A DNA stretch of 64,000 bases from Phaseolus vulgaris (GCF_000499845.2 NC_023749.2:10239298-10303297), one strand, 5' to 3'; numbered from the stretch's first letter, positions 14,998 through 26,777 are shown. The notes: generated from the sequence alone by a model not told the origin. Numbers and translations: made by a program.

Positions 14998-16277
14998 TCA
15001 AACTACGTTTGATTTTTCACTATCTGACACAGCCAGTGCTGACTCCTCAATTAGAATAACGACTTGAAGATGATCAGTTTTGGGAACCGATTCATCACAT
15101 TCACAGTGTGAAGATTGTGATGGTACTTTAGGGGATTTATCTGTATCTACAACCTCAAAATTTGCGAGGGTGGCAAGATCATTCACCGAATCTGCTATTT
15201 TCTCTGTGATTTCCAAAATATCAATCAGTAGTGAAGCCACTGTTGCAGCTGGTATAAGGGATAAAAGGTCAGTTTGTTTCCTTGAACTTGATTGGAGCAG
15301 TGACTTGAGGCTCTTCACTGCAGCCTTTGCGTTTGCAACATGTGTGTCTGAAGAAGATGGCCTAGTCATTGTTCTAATTGATGATCCTAGTTCCTTAAAG
15401 GCTTTGCTAGATTCCAAACTCATTTCTGAGCATAACTCTTGGATGGTGGAACGAAATTCATGGGACCCCTACAAATGTTGAGACAAGTAACATGTCAATA
15501 TATATGTAATCATCATGACCCATAATAAAGTTTATATTCAAATACATGCAAACTCATTTGGTTGTAAAAAAATAGAACCACAATAGTTAAAGTTCCAATT
15601 ATTTATTTGTTCTGTCACATAGATGAAAACATTATTACATAGTTCATAATTACTATAATTGAATATTGCAGACTTTTTATGTATCAGGTAAAAGATTGAT
15701 CAAGACAATTATATATAATGGTATGTAAAAACTTTTTTCTTTACAACCTAATACTGTTCAATGATATTTTTATTGGACATGTTAAGAAAAGGTGTATTAA
15801 TTAGATTCATGATGAATACTTTGATATCGGAATTGATGTGTGCATCTAGAGCTTCCATTCGATATGCACATTGGCGAGAAAGAGCACCAATCTTGAGGTA
15901 TAGGTCCCAAGGATGACGAAATCTAAACTTGCCATGACCTGGCTCCCATTTTGCAAAATTGGCCTGCACAATAAAGAAATGAAGTTAAATTAGATGAAAC
16001 ATGTGCATGCATGAGATTTTGATTTAGGTGAAGAAGTATGAAGGGAAATATACACAGAGCACTCACCAAAGAGTCATCAAGACTTTTAGAATTGAGAACC
16101 TTTTTATAACCTTCTAAAAATGATTTGTCTTTAGAATCTCCTTTGCTGTCTTCAGATTCTCCTTCTTCTGGTTGGTCGAAGTATTCATGTACAAAAGCTG
16201 TAAAATATATAACAAGTTATGTATGATTCAAGACAAGTTTTCCATTTTGTTGTTACAAAGATAGCACTGTATATGTG

Positions 16278-16308
<31 letters not shown>

Positions 16309-17486
16309 GTATATATATATATGTATATATATATATGTATATATATATATATGCGTATATATATATATATGTATATATGTATATATATATATATATATAT
16401 GTGTGTATATATATATATGTATATATATATAGCCTTTTGATTTTGGTAAATGTAATATTATTATGTATAACTTTATCCAGATGCAATTTCTACTATCTAT
16501 AGCTGACCTTCCATGAAATCGCCAAGTATTTCCAACTTGTGAGCAATGGAATAGTGGAACTCTTCACCAGCCCACACAGGGCAAACAAAAATGGAAATCA
16601 TCACACAAGCTGAACCCCCTATAAATATGGTCGAAAGCCTCTTGTGTGCCATTTCCAACACTTCAACTTCTCGAAAACCAGACACTGATATCAGAGAGAA
16701 TGTCAAGATGAATATAAGCATCCCATAATCATATCTCGCCTTCACTTTCGGAAAAAACCTTATAAATGATGCTATGGCAGCTGCAAAACAAAAAACAATA
16801 ACGATCAAAACTATATACTGTATGATTGATTTAAAATAGCTTCCCCTACAGCCGTATTCTTTTGGCTTTTTTCTTTTCTTAAAGCTTCTTCGTCATTGTT
16901 GTTATTTGGTTTATTTATTAAGTATATATAACTTCTTTTCACCTTGCACAAAGACAAATGCACCAATCAATATTGGTTCCCCTGTTGCTCCCGAAAGGCT
17001 GGCCAAGTAATGAGCCCCAACACCAAGAGCACCAGCTGCCAATGTTGCAATGGTCCTATTCAAACCTTTTCCTAGAGTGGCTCCTAAAAATGTGCCATAA
17101 ATTACAAATACAATGGTTAATTTAACTGTGGAATAAATTAAAAAAAAACAAAACCAAAAACATGGTTTTGTGCATCATGATCATTGATTAAAATATGAAC
17201 AAATTAGCTTACCGACTGTGTACTCAAAAACTACCACTACAGTCATCACAGCCCACATTGCTGATAGACCAAAGTTCTCATAGAGTGGTTGATAGTAATA
17301 GAAAAGAGAAACCAGTGAGATTGCAAGCCCCACTTTTAGTGAATGAATAACTTTTCTAGGATCATCTTGGGCTATCTCTTTGGTTAACTTACAAATTCCC
17401 AACACCTTCTCCTTAAGAACTTTTGGCATGACCAATATTCGACCAACTACCCCTGCTTTCTCCTGGTTTGTGTTTGGAGACGCCAT
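14998..17486 (-). CDS. ALMT: Aluminium-activated malate transporter (ALMT) anion channel
   Basis: ALMT proteins are membrane anion channels that export malate or other anions. Six exons join in frame: 17213-17486, 16943-17083, 16508-16780, 16067-16197, 15820-15963, 14998-15468 (1434 nt, 477 residues). All introns are GT-AG. The start ATG at 17486 opens [12 protein letters not shown]. Exons 1-3 encode the hydrophobic channel half, with family phrases such as [46 protein letters not shown] and [19 protein letters not shown], consistent with about six membrane segments. Exons 4-6 encode the cytosolic half, including the conserved FAKWEPGHG block at the start of exon 5. Family proteins are usually about 450-590 residues, so this is full length. 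A minus-strand TATAAATA lies 95-102 bp upstream of the ATG. The clade (ALMT1/2/8/10-like) and substrate are inferred, not shown. No break is seen. Confidence 0.95.
16268..16431. repeat. TA-rich microsatellite in ALMT intron 3
   Basis: A run of TATATA interrupted at roughly regular intervals by TATGTATA. It lies in the intron between 16198 and 16507. The Tyr/Ile open frames on both strands come from the repeat and are not genes. Confidence 0.95.
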
Positions 17487-17580
17487 CTCTCTTGAAAGTA
17501 AACAACAAGCAACGAGGAACAAAGATAGATATGATGCTGTTGTTGCTTAATTAGGTTCTACACTAGCCACGTTCCATGTT

Positions 17581-17588
17581 TATTTATA
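17581..17588 (-). promoter_or_regulatory. Putative TATA box of ALMT
   Basis: On the minus strand the sequence CTCTATAAATAAA lies about 95 bp before the ALMT start codon. That is a normal distance if the leader is about 60-70 nt. No transcription data support it here. Confidence 0.55.
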
Positions 17589-17599
17589 GAGTGAGAGTG

Positions 17600-18769
17600 G
17601 CAAGATAAAGCACCTGATTCAGTGTGTGGGGAATAATATTTTAATGCAAGTAATAAACATTAGTTAGTGGCTTAACGCGCTTAATAGTTGTACGGTGAGA
17701 GTACAAAGACTATCCAAATACAAAAAGGGGTTTGAACTCTGTAAGGTGGAAAAAAAAGGTAGGAGAGGAGAATTGACACAGACCCTTAATAAAGAAAATA
17801 AATAGATTGGTGCTATGCGACAAAAGTTTACAATAATGGTGCATTTTAGACGTGTGTGGATTGTGTTACATGTTGCCCACAAGCTTAGAATTGCAACAAA
17901 ACTGATGGCTGGAGACACTTGGCTCCAGTGACAATTTAAATCAGGAAGGTGAAACAAGAATTGCACCCACTTGGATGTATTCAAGTGGTGAAAACTGGAA
18001 AATTTTATTGGAGTACAGCTTAAGTGGTAAAAAAGTTTGTATGAGATGACTGTAGCTAGCTGTAATATTTTTTGTCATAAAAAGAATAGGATATGTACAA
18101 GGAATTGAGTAGTAGGACCTAAAGTTTTAACATTAAGATAAAGTTTTTAGAGCTTATCAATGGATCATGGTAGGAGAGGGTGTTGAACTCATAATTGTCT
18201 TCAATCTTCTAGGAGAAACAGTCACATGCACAGGCCAAGTTACATTACAGGGTCCCCTTAACATCAGCTTGTAATTAAGGACATGGCCATCCATATATAA
18301 TTATTTGTGACTTACTATCATTTTCAACTGTTGAAGTTCGTCTTATACAACATCAGCGATAGAAAGGCAAAGGTTTTGATGAAAAGGACGAGTCCTTGAT
18401 GATTCAATGGAATTTATGACACGGGGATTTTATCTGTATCTTGGAATGTCATTGTTCGTGGAAGCCGGAAGGTAGGTCCAGCGGCTAAACCCTATGTAAT
18501 TAATGGCAATAGTGAGCATGCAGTTGCAAACAATTATTCTCAATCAGGACTTGCTAATAATATAAAGAAATAGTGTTTGGATGATGCCCTTTTATACAAA
18601 GATTCATTAGCCCATAATTCAAGTCACCACTTTAAATTGAAATTCTGTCTTCTTTCTTACATATGAATGATGTGGTTTTATCGTATATATGAATCATGAA
18701 TTTGATCATTCAACTTTGTATTCTTATATAGACAGCCTGTAACAACTAATATAACTAAAATAAAAGTCA
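17600..18769. other. ALMT upstream region
   Basis: No gene is supported. A 106-codon minus-strand open frame at 17664-17984 shows no recognisable domain and lies in the presumed promoter of ALMT. No transposon end was recognised. Confidence 0.5.
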
Positions 18770-18875
18770 GTGCAAAATGTAAAAACTACTTTTTATTTAA
18801 TGTGTTTTTACCATTAGACGTATGCGATGGTATTTTTGAAATTAATTTCATTTACGAATGTGGCTATTTTTAGTA

Positions 18876-18974
18876 GGCGCGCTTCAGAGTTAGAGTAAAA
18901 AATGATTTAAGAATGTGGTTATTTTTAGTAGCCGCATTCTTAAATCATTTTTTACTCTAACTCTGAAGCGCGCC
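18876..18974. repeat. Perfect 40-bp inverted repeat
   Basis: Arms 18876-18915 and 18935-18974 are exact reverse complements (40/40) around a 19-bp spacer. The right arm matches the subterminal region of CACTA-3 near 42550-42575 (GCGCGCCACTTACACTTT versus GCACGCCACTTACACTTT in reverse complement), so the right arm is native element sequence and the left arm is an inverted copy. Confidence 0.97.
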
Positions 18975-19576
18975 ACTTACACTTTTCGTACTTTCTTCCT
19001 TTTCTTTCGCTTCGCGTTTGCTTTGTGCTCACACCTCTTCTTTTGCTTTGCGTTCGCTTCCTCGTGCCACTGTAAGTTCTCGAGCTCTGTTGCTTCTTCT
19101 TGTTCGTCTCTTCTTCTGCATTGATCTTTTCTCTTACTTTTTTTTTTTATGCATTGGTTGAGGTACTGTTTCATTGCCTTCACGCTTCTTGGGTGTGTTT
19201 TTCTTTGCTCCGTCTGTCGTTGTTGTTGATCCCGTGCCACACTTCACCAACGTTGCCTTCACGCACAACATTGGTGGTGTTTTAAATTTTTTTGAAATTT
19301 TTTTAATGTTATGAATTTGTTTATTTTTTATTTATTATAATTTGTATTTTTTAAAATTTATATTATTTAGTATTTATTATAATATTTATTATTATTAAAT
19401 TTATATTATGTTAGTTATTAGTTTAGAATAGAATTATCGTGTTGGTATTGAGTCTGAGGGTGTTCGTCCATTGGCAATTGATACGCGTTGGTATTGAGTC
19501 TGGGGGTGTTCGACCCTCGGCAAACGCATGAGATAGAACACATATTAGAACCACTTGAATGCTATTACAGAATATA

Positions 19577-20515
19577 ATGGATCGAAATTGGATTATTTCT
19601 CTTCGCATAAGTGATGAGTATGAAAGAGGAGTAGAAGAATTTATACAATTTGCGCAACGTAACGCGAATAATAGTGGTCATGATGGAGCAACGATGAGGT
19701 GTCCGTGTATTAAGTGTTTGAATGGAAGGATACTGGATGCTAAGATAATTAGGGAGCACCTTCTATATGATGGGTTTCTTCGATCTTATACAACTTGGAC
19801 ATGGCATGGTGAATTATTAAATTTACCACGTGTTTCCGTAACTGAAGAATATGTAGGGTCCAATATGGATGTTGCAGTACATGATAATGTAGATGATGAT
19901 CGATTGGAGCACATGATCGATTGGAGCGCATGGATATGGAAGTATGTCAAGCGATGTTGAGACTTCATTGTATCCTGGGTCAACTAACTTCACACAGTTG
20001 TCGACAATGTTAAGATTGATGAATTTGAAGGCAATAAATGGATGGACTGATAAAAGTTTCACGAAATTGTTTCAGTTATTGAAGAACATGCTTCCAAAGG
20101 GAAATACTCTACCTAATCGTAATTACGAGGCCAAAAAGATTCTTTGCGCAATGGGTATAGAGTATAAAAAGATACATGCATGTTCTAATGATTGTATATT
20201 ATACAGGAAAGATTTTGAATTGTTTAAAAAATTTTCGAGGTGTGGGTTATCACGTTATAAGTTGAAACAAAAAGATGATGATACTATTGAAGAGATAAAA
20301 AAGCATGGACCCCCAATGAAGGTTATGAGGTATTTTCCCATCATTCCAAGGATGAAACATTTGTTTGCAAACTCAAACGATACTAAGAATCTTATATGGC
20401 ATGCAGATGAGAGGAAATGTGATGGCATGTTTCGACATCCAGCTGATTCTATTCAATGGAAGAAATTTGATGATGAGTTTCCAGAGTTTAGTAAAGAATC
20501 AATAAATATCTGACT
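19577..20515 (+). pseudogene. CACTA-1 transposase N-terminal part (TPase-associated + tnp2 start)
   Basis: From MDRNWI at 19577 the translation carries the transposase-associated domain, with the CPCIKC cysteine motif and the LLYDGF and WTWHGE phrases. A frameshift near 19950 leads into a second frame (19944-20513) with SLYPGSTNFTQLS, LMNLKAINGWTDKSF, LLKNMLPKGNTLP and YEAKKILCAMG, which is the start of the tnp2 family. That frame ends at a TGA at 20512. The family enzyme cuts and joins CACTA ends in the nucleus. This copy cannot encode a working protein. Homologous DNA occurs reversed in CACTA-3. Confidence 0.9.
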
Positions 20516-20599
20516 TGGTTTAGCTAGAGACGAAATGAATATGTTTGGTAATATGAGTACAAATCACAATTCATGGCCTGTTTTACTATTTATTTAAAA

Positions 20600-21060
20600 C
20601 TTACCTCTTGGATTGTGCATGAAGTGAATATACATGATGTTGTCTATGATGATATCTGGTCTGAAATAGCCAGGGAATGACACAAATGTTTATCCAAGTC
20701 CCCTAATTGAAGATTTGAAGTTAATGTGGGATCAGGGTGTTGAAGTATTTGACAAATTTGCTAATGAAACTTTCAAGTTGCATGTCATATTATTTTTCAC
20801 CATCAATGACTTTCCGGCATATGGTAACTTATCAGGGTATAGTGTTAAAGGTCATAAAGCATGTCCAATATGCGAAGAAGACATCGATTCTCCACAGTTA
20901 AAACATGGAAGGAAGACGGTATATCTTCGGCATCAGAGGTTTCTTAAAAGTCATCATCCTTAGCGGAGGTTGAAAAAAGCCTTTAATGGACATCAAGAGA
21001 CTAGTGGTCCACCAACTCCATTAACTAGTGTTGAGGTTTACGAAAAGGTAAATAACATAA
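20600..21060 (+). pseudogene. CACTA-1 tnp2 transposase core remnant
   Basis: The frame beginning near 20715 reads MKLMWDQGVEVFDKFANETF, then FTINDFPAYGNLSGYSVKG and HKACPICEEDI, a strongly conserved block of tnp2 transposases. The HHP at 20960 is followed by a stop. The same frame continues RRLKKAFNGHQE beyond it, so this is a nonsense mutation inside recognisable family sequence. The stretch between 20515 and 20700 also has broken tnp2-like sequence. Confidence 0.9.
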
Positions 21061-21475
21061 AGCACACCTTCGGTAAGTAAAAAAAAATTCATTTGTGACA
21101 AACATTTGGAAGAAAAAATCAATCTTCTTTAATCTTTCATACTGGTCGAGATTAGAAGTCAGACATTGTATAGATGTAATGCATGTTTAGAACAATGTGT
21201 GTGATAGCTTAATTGGTACACTTCTTAACATTAATGGGAAAACGAAGGATAGTCTAAATGCTCGTTTAGATTTGATTGAGATGAACATACGAGGCGAGTT
21301 GGCACCGATAGAATGGGTAAGCATACATATTTGCCCCCAACCTGTTACACCATGCCAAAAGATGAAAAAGTAAGTTATTGTCAATGTCTAAAGCGTGTGA
21401 AAGTGCCACAAGGACATTCCTCAAATGTGAAGGGTCTAGTGTCAATGCAAGATTTGAAGTTAATTGGGTTGAAGT

Positions 21476-22593
21476 TGTTAGAATATATGGCCTTAAACGA
21501 GAGGAGGTGAATTGTTTAAGAGAGGTTTTTGAAATCTTTTTCAAGTTTAACAAAATTCTTTGTATGAATTCAGAACAGAAATTAGGTTAACCAAGAGTAA
21601 GTTCAATAAATCAGCAAAGCAGCAGAAAAACAATCAGTTGTTTCTGCGAAACAATCGGTTGTTTATACTAGTAAAAGCTAAAAACAGAATGTAAATGAGT
21701 TTAAGAGTAAGAGAAAGATACACCAACAGTTTATACTGGTTCACACTTAAACCAAGAGCTACATCCAGTCCCCAGAAAACCACTGGGTAATCCACTAAGT
21801 AATCAAACCAGATTACAACACACAATCCACCAAAGCAGTGACCTTGAACCCTTCAAGAAACACACTCACTTTGGCAATTTACACACCAAGAGTATTGATC
21901 TTGATCCCCTCAAGAGCACACAACATTGATTGGCAACACAACACCAGAATTACAGAAGGTTGAAAAGAGATTACACTTGTTTACAGAACAATCTGAAATC
22001 AATATAAATGCAATCCTATTCCACTCTCTTAGAAAACCCAAAGCTTTGATGTGAATGTTCAAATCTTGAATCAACTCTTTCACAACTAAAAAACTCAAAT
22101 CTGTTTTTCTTATCTTGTTTGAAAACATAAACAAACTATTTATATTTTCCAAAGATTGGTCAAAGCATTTAATGAAGGAGCGTATTCAGTTGGAAATCAT
22201 TTAAAGCACATTCAACCATCAAAACAGAATTATGTTAAGATTTTCAAAGAAACAATCGGTTGAAACCACGAAACAACCGATTGTTTGGTTTGGCAGTTAA
22301 GTCAACCAAACTTAAACAATTTTCAACCTTTTCAAAAACTCCTAAGATTAAAACAACTGGTTGATTCGACAAAACAACAGGTTGTTTTTCACTTAGTTTG
22401 AAAAACACTTTATTTTAAAAAGGATTTAAAACACATTAGCTTTAGATTCAACAAAGGAGTGGATTACAAATAAAACTACCCAAATCCCTCCCAAAACACA
22501 GCAGCAACACAGCCTTGCATCAAGCACAAAGGATTTGGATTCTTCAAAGCACAAGTTGACTTCTTCAAAGCACTTGATCACTCTTGATCAACA
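21476..22593. mobile_element. Solo LTR with 5-bp target duplication
   Basis: The insert starts TGTTAGAATAT, ends TTGATCAACA and is flanked by GAAGT at 21471-21475 and 22594-22598. Removing it and one GAAGT restores a continuous transposase reading across the site (GLK joined to SHDCH). Length is 1118 bp. The TG...CA ends and 5-bp duplication fit an LTR left after recombination between two LTRs, probably Ty1/copia-like. It is rich in ACAATCGGTTGTTT-type words. No coding sequence inside. Confidence 0.93.
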
Positions 22594-23170
22594 GAAGTCT
22601 CATGATTGTCACATCTTGATGCAACAGTTGTTGGCAGTAGCTATTCGTGGGATCTTACCAAAAAATGTTAGACATACCATAATCCGTTTGTTCTCATTCT
22701 TCTCTTCCATCTGTTGTAAAGTCATTGATCCATTAAAACTAGATGAACTTAAAGATGAAATTGTTGTTATCTTGTATGAATTGGAGATGTTTTTTTCTCC
22801 ATCTTTTTTTAACATCATGGTTCATCTAGTTGTGCATCTAGTAAGAAAGGTTAGATTATGTGGACCAATGTACTTAAGATGGATGTATCCTGTTGAGCGG
22901 TATATGAAAATTTTGAAAGGTTATGTGAAAAATCATTATTGTTAAGAAGCTTCAATGATTGAAAGGTACATAGCTGAAGAAAGTATTGAATTTTGTTCAC
23001 AGTACATGTCAAAAGCAAATCCAATAGGTCTTCCAGCTAATTCGTGGCACCATAGGCGTTGTGCAATCCAGAGAGGGGACTGGGTCTGAGATTGATACAG
23101 GGTTCACTACTCATCCATTACCACATTTGCGCCATGTAAAATGGAAGAGGACCCGAATTAAAAAGTCGGG
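22594..23170 (+). pseudogene. CACTA-1 DUF4218 region remnant
   Basis: Translation from 22598 gives SHDCHILMQQLLAVAIRGIL, then IDPLKLDELKDEIVVILYELEMFF, then LVVHLVRKVRLCGPMYLRWMYP, then ERYMKILKGYVKN. This is the DUF4218 domain that follows tnp2 in CACTA transposases. A TAA at 22942 interrupts it. The next bases continue the family (AGCTTCAATGATTGAAAGGTACATAGC reads as SMIERYIA), so the stop is a mutation. Confidence 0.88.
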
Positions 23171-23439
23171 TGCATTTAGTTCTGTTCAATCAGAGATAGT
23201 CTGTGAAAAAATTGTAAGTTATTAATATCCTCTTTTGCATTTATTTTAAAGAATTTATTATATTTAAAACTAATATGATTTTGGTCTCTTCCAGGATTCC
23301 TTGAGCTTCCAAGGTAATTTTTTCCCTGAAGTTCGTCACAATATCCTGATTGAAGCAATTGGACGACTTGAGCATTGTGGTCATCTTCGTGCAACTGGAA
23401 AAGGGGTTCGAATTAAACTATATTTTGGAGTTGCACCAC

Positions 23440-23820
23440 AACACTTATCCTCCTCCCCCAAAGAGACCAAAGCATAAATGACGAGTAAGATACGTAAAGA
23501 ATTAATGGAGCAGATGAGAAAGGAGGCTGATCGGATGAGGCTAGAGTTGCACCAGGAGATACTATCGCAACAACTTTGTGTTAAGCCGGCAATTCAGGCG
23601 CTTGTTAATCCCGCTCCCAAGAGCACAAAGGGAAGTTGTGTCGGCTCCTACCACATCAGGGGAGGATGTCATTGGCGAGACGAGCCAATGTGAGCTACTG
23701 GTAGAGGGCGACATGCTTCCTCAGGTGGTGGCCATTGGAAAAGTCTATAAAGAGGTCACCACCTTACATAATGTTCCTCTCTCCCCTGATGTGGCGAAGG
23801 TAACAGTTGAAAGAGTATAA
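23440..23820 (+). pseudogene. CACTA-1 plant-transposase tail remnant
   Basis: The frame at 23478-23693 reads MTSKIRKELMEQMRKEADRM followed by a Gln/Glu-rich helical stretch. This resembles the coiled-coil tail seen in En/Spm-type plant proteins. Frames switch at about 23600. It is uncertain whether this belonged to the transposase or to the protease-containing second gene of the element. Confidence 0.5.
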
Positions 23821-24349
23821 GTACCTGATGCTCGTGTTCCACTACCCTCAGATGATGTAACCACTGTGGTGTTGCATTTCAGACATTCGTAGCCTGCCCC
23901 AAATACCTCATTCGAATTATGCCAGAACCTCCGGTAATAATTTCATTTCATTATATTAATTTATATTTATATATTACATATAATTTAATACTAATGTTCT
24001 TTATTTTGTAGAAACCTTGTCGGAAATCAAGTCTGAAAAGGAAGCATGAGGTTTCGATTGATGATCTTATAACTTCCTTAGCTATAGTTGCTAAAAAGAT
24101 TGATCGAGATCCTCTTGAAGTTCCATGGGATGGTACGTTTTTTTAAATAAACACTGAGTTGTCACTGTACATATACATGTCAAATTTGTTCTAATTTGTG
24201 GTTGGGGATCAGGAGCTCAATATAAATATAATTCATTTTTTTATGATGTAAGTATCTTTACCTATATTTCAATTTACTTTATGTTAAATTAGCATTGATT
24301 ATGCTTTAACTAATAACTTGTAGGTTTTTGAATGGTGTTTCTATCACTG

Positions 24350-24960
24350 AGGGGAAGGAAAATGTGTATGGATTCTTAGATCTCACATATACTAATCCCA
24401 CTGGAACAAAGGCAAATGAAATCCAATCATACATCACTAACACCCTGGAAAAGGAAGGAAAAGAAATTTATTTATGCCCTTATATTAAAGAGTAAGTTTA
24501 ATTATATGTCTTCAATTATTATTATTTCATGTTTTAAATATTTACTAACTCTTTTCATGGATAGTTACTTGTCTTATCAATGGTTGATAAGATTGTTGTG
24601 TGGTTCTATTCCCTACACAAGAAGATATCCACAAGTCTTAAGAATATCATTGATAGGTAAGTACACTATACACTTTCGTATGTTACTAATTAAGCATCTA
24701 CTAACTCGGTTTTTTGTATTAATCAACTCATGACGTGGATATAACATCCTAAAAGGTCGTTCCAGTTCAAATTTTCAAAATCTGAATTGGATAAAACTAA
24801 AGGTTTGTGATTTTTTTTTCTTTCTCTTTTCATTGTTTATCAATATTAATTTTAATTATTTATTGAATTATAGTGTAATAAACAACCATGAAGCTATGAG
24901 TGTGGCTATTACATTATGCAATGGATGATTACCATTGTAAGACTAGGCCTTAAAAGTGAT
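24350..24960 (+). pseudogene. CACTA-1 Ulp1-like cysteine protease remnant
   Basis: A block reading YGFLDLTYTNPTGTKANEI then LEKEGKEIYLCPYI (24366-24490) is followed, after probable introns, by Q-P-stop-SYECGYYIMQWM at 24883-24930. The latter is the catalytic-cysteine motif of Ulp1/SUMO proteases, where the family has QPGSYECGYY; the glycine codon is now TGA. Plant CACTA and Mutator elements are known to carry such domains. The copy is dead. Confidence 0.75.
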
Positions 24961-25369
24961 TGGCATGAGGTAGCATGATGGTTACTAATCTTTATAATTC
25001 TTTAACATATATGTACATCTTAAAACTAATTTATGTCAATCGTATTTTGTAATGCAGTTCTTCACGGATGAGCAACCAATATCTTCGGAAGCCATATAGC
25101 ATATGTGAGACATTCTTGGTCCACATATTTCCTATATTTTTATAACTCTTGGATAGCTGATGATCAATAATGTAGTGTAGAAATTAGATATCTATATATA
25201 TATATATATATATTAGTGTTTGTAATACAATTTTATGAATATATAAAAATTGATTATCTGAATTTATGTATTTTTCTGGTTGGGTTATAATTGAACATGT
25301 TAATTTATATGAGAATTAGAATTAAACAGATTGAACTAAAAAAACAATGATTTACAACGATGACTATTT

Positions 25370-25659
25370 ACTATAGCCGCATTTATAAATCCAGCTTAAG
25401 ATTTATAAATGCGACTTTTTACCATAGTCGTATTCGTAAATGTCATTCATAAATGTGTTACTCCTCCCTGGATAAAACCATTCAGAAGCATATAGCGGTT
25501 ATTTACCATAGCCGCATTTATAAATGGCATTTATGAATGCGGTTATTTAGCCGCCTTTTTATATCTTCGATTTAAGACTACGTGTACGACAAATGCGGTT
25601 ATATAGCCGCCGTTTTAAATATAAATTACTGGTTGTTGTTTGGCCTTTCTGCACCAGTG
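25370..25659. repeat. CACTA-1 right subterminal repeats and terminus
   Basis: The words ATAGCCGCATTTATAAATG and its reverse complement CATTTATGAATGCGGTTAT occur repeatedly in both orientations. Similar arrays in En/Spm bind the TNPA-type accessory protein. The final CACCAGTG at 25652-25659 is the terminus. Confidence 0.75.
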
Positions 25660-26769
25660 CTAGATTACATTAGATTACATTTCTCTACGTTAAAGATTCT
25701 CTTATTCTAAATAAAATTGGAGTAAAAGTCAATAAGATGACATTTAAAACACATCAATCCAAGAAAAAGTAATGATAAAGTAATAATAACGATATTAATA
25801 TCATAGAATTTTATTACTTTGCTGATAGCAAATGAGGATTAATTGGAATTCGTTCCTTTTTTTTGTCTTTATAAAACCTACACATTACAAAAGGTTCTTT
25901 TGTTTGACTTTCTCTCTTTATTTAATTTTTCATTCTTTTGGTTTAAACTCTCAATATAGTTGCTTAGGTTACTCTTGAGAGTTTCTTTATTTTTTATTTT
26001 TTTTTTGTATGAATTTGGTTTAATTCTCCATATTCTTTTTTATATTATTTTTCATGTGATAGCACGTGTTGTTTAGGATAAATTTTATAAAGATGAGTTT
26101 TATAATAAAAACTTTTGTTTCAATTTTCAATTATCACTTACAATTAATTTTAAATATCAATTCTATAACTAATTGGTAAGTTAAAATTATCACGAGGATC
26201 AATTCTGATCTAACATCACCTATGTAAAGAAAAATATATATAACAATATAATACAATGAATAATGCAACACAATAAAAAGTGAGGAATTAGGAAAAAACA
26301 ATATAAAATAAAAATTATGATAATGATCAAGGATATTTGTTTAGATTTCACTTGAAATATTTCAATCGACTTATAGTTTCTATGGAAGGTTATGTATTTA
26401 ACATTTTCTTTATAGATGTAATTAAAAATAAATTTTACTTCAAATTTCAATTGACTTATAAATTAAAACCTAATTTTCTTTATTAAACTTTACACTTCAC
26501 TTTAATTCTACTTATTTTTTTAATTGTACCAGTCGATACTTGACAAACGAGTTTCGGGTATGTTGACTAATCGACCGAGTTAAATAACATCTCAAGACAC
26601 GCAATAAATGACAGTAATGATAGTTACAATAGCACTTAATGAGTCACATTCATATCCCAAAATATGCAGGAAATATCTCTAACAAATCAGCTAAATATTG
26701 ATTAACTGAAAGATGGTACAAATATTCTTCAAATATTCCAACATACCAATATACCTCCCTATTAATCAG
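25660..26769. other. AT-rich spacer
   Basis: No gene or recognisable element. It lies between the right end of CACTA-1 and the gag remnant of the Ty3/gypsy element. The region 26520-26700, with its TCGATACTTGACAAACGAG text, may be 5' untranslated DNA of that retroelement. Confidence 0.4.
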
Positions 26770-26777
26770 AGATTACG

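Larger units (their letters stand above)
18770..25659 (+). mobile_element. CACTA-1: decayed CACTA (En/Spm) transposon
   Basis: In order this region holds an upstream palindrome, a transposase-associated domain, tnp2 transposase, DUF4218 and a Ulp1-like protease remnant, all on the plus strand and all broken. The right end is AAGGCC-TTTCTGCACCAGTG read inwards from 25659, that is a CACTGGTGCAG terminus. It is preceded by subterminal repeats built on ATAGCCGCATTTATAAATG (25370-25620). A matching left terminus was not found, so the left boundary is approximate. A solo LTR (21476-22593) interrupts it. Stops and frameshifts make it non-autonomous. Confidence 0.85.

Noticed and set aside
15080..15481. 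133-codon plus-strand frame
   Set aside because: It is antisense to the last exon of ALMT, whose minus-strand translation is the recognised family sequence.
16219..16502. Tyr/Ile-rich open frames on both strands
   Set aside because: Produced by the TA repeat inside ALMT intron 3.
17487..17522. An upstream in-frame extension of ALMT (FLVACCLLSRE)
   Set aside because: The frame has no ATG upstream of 17486; the extension would need a TTG start. The MASP start fits the family.
18700..18800. TCAGTGCAAAATG near 18768 as the CACTA-1 left terminus
   Set aside because: It lacks the CACTA/CACTGG start and a CTA flank that would pair with the right side; similarity to CACTGGTGCAGAAA is too weak.
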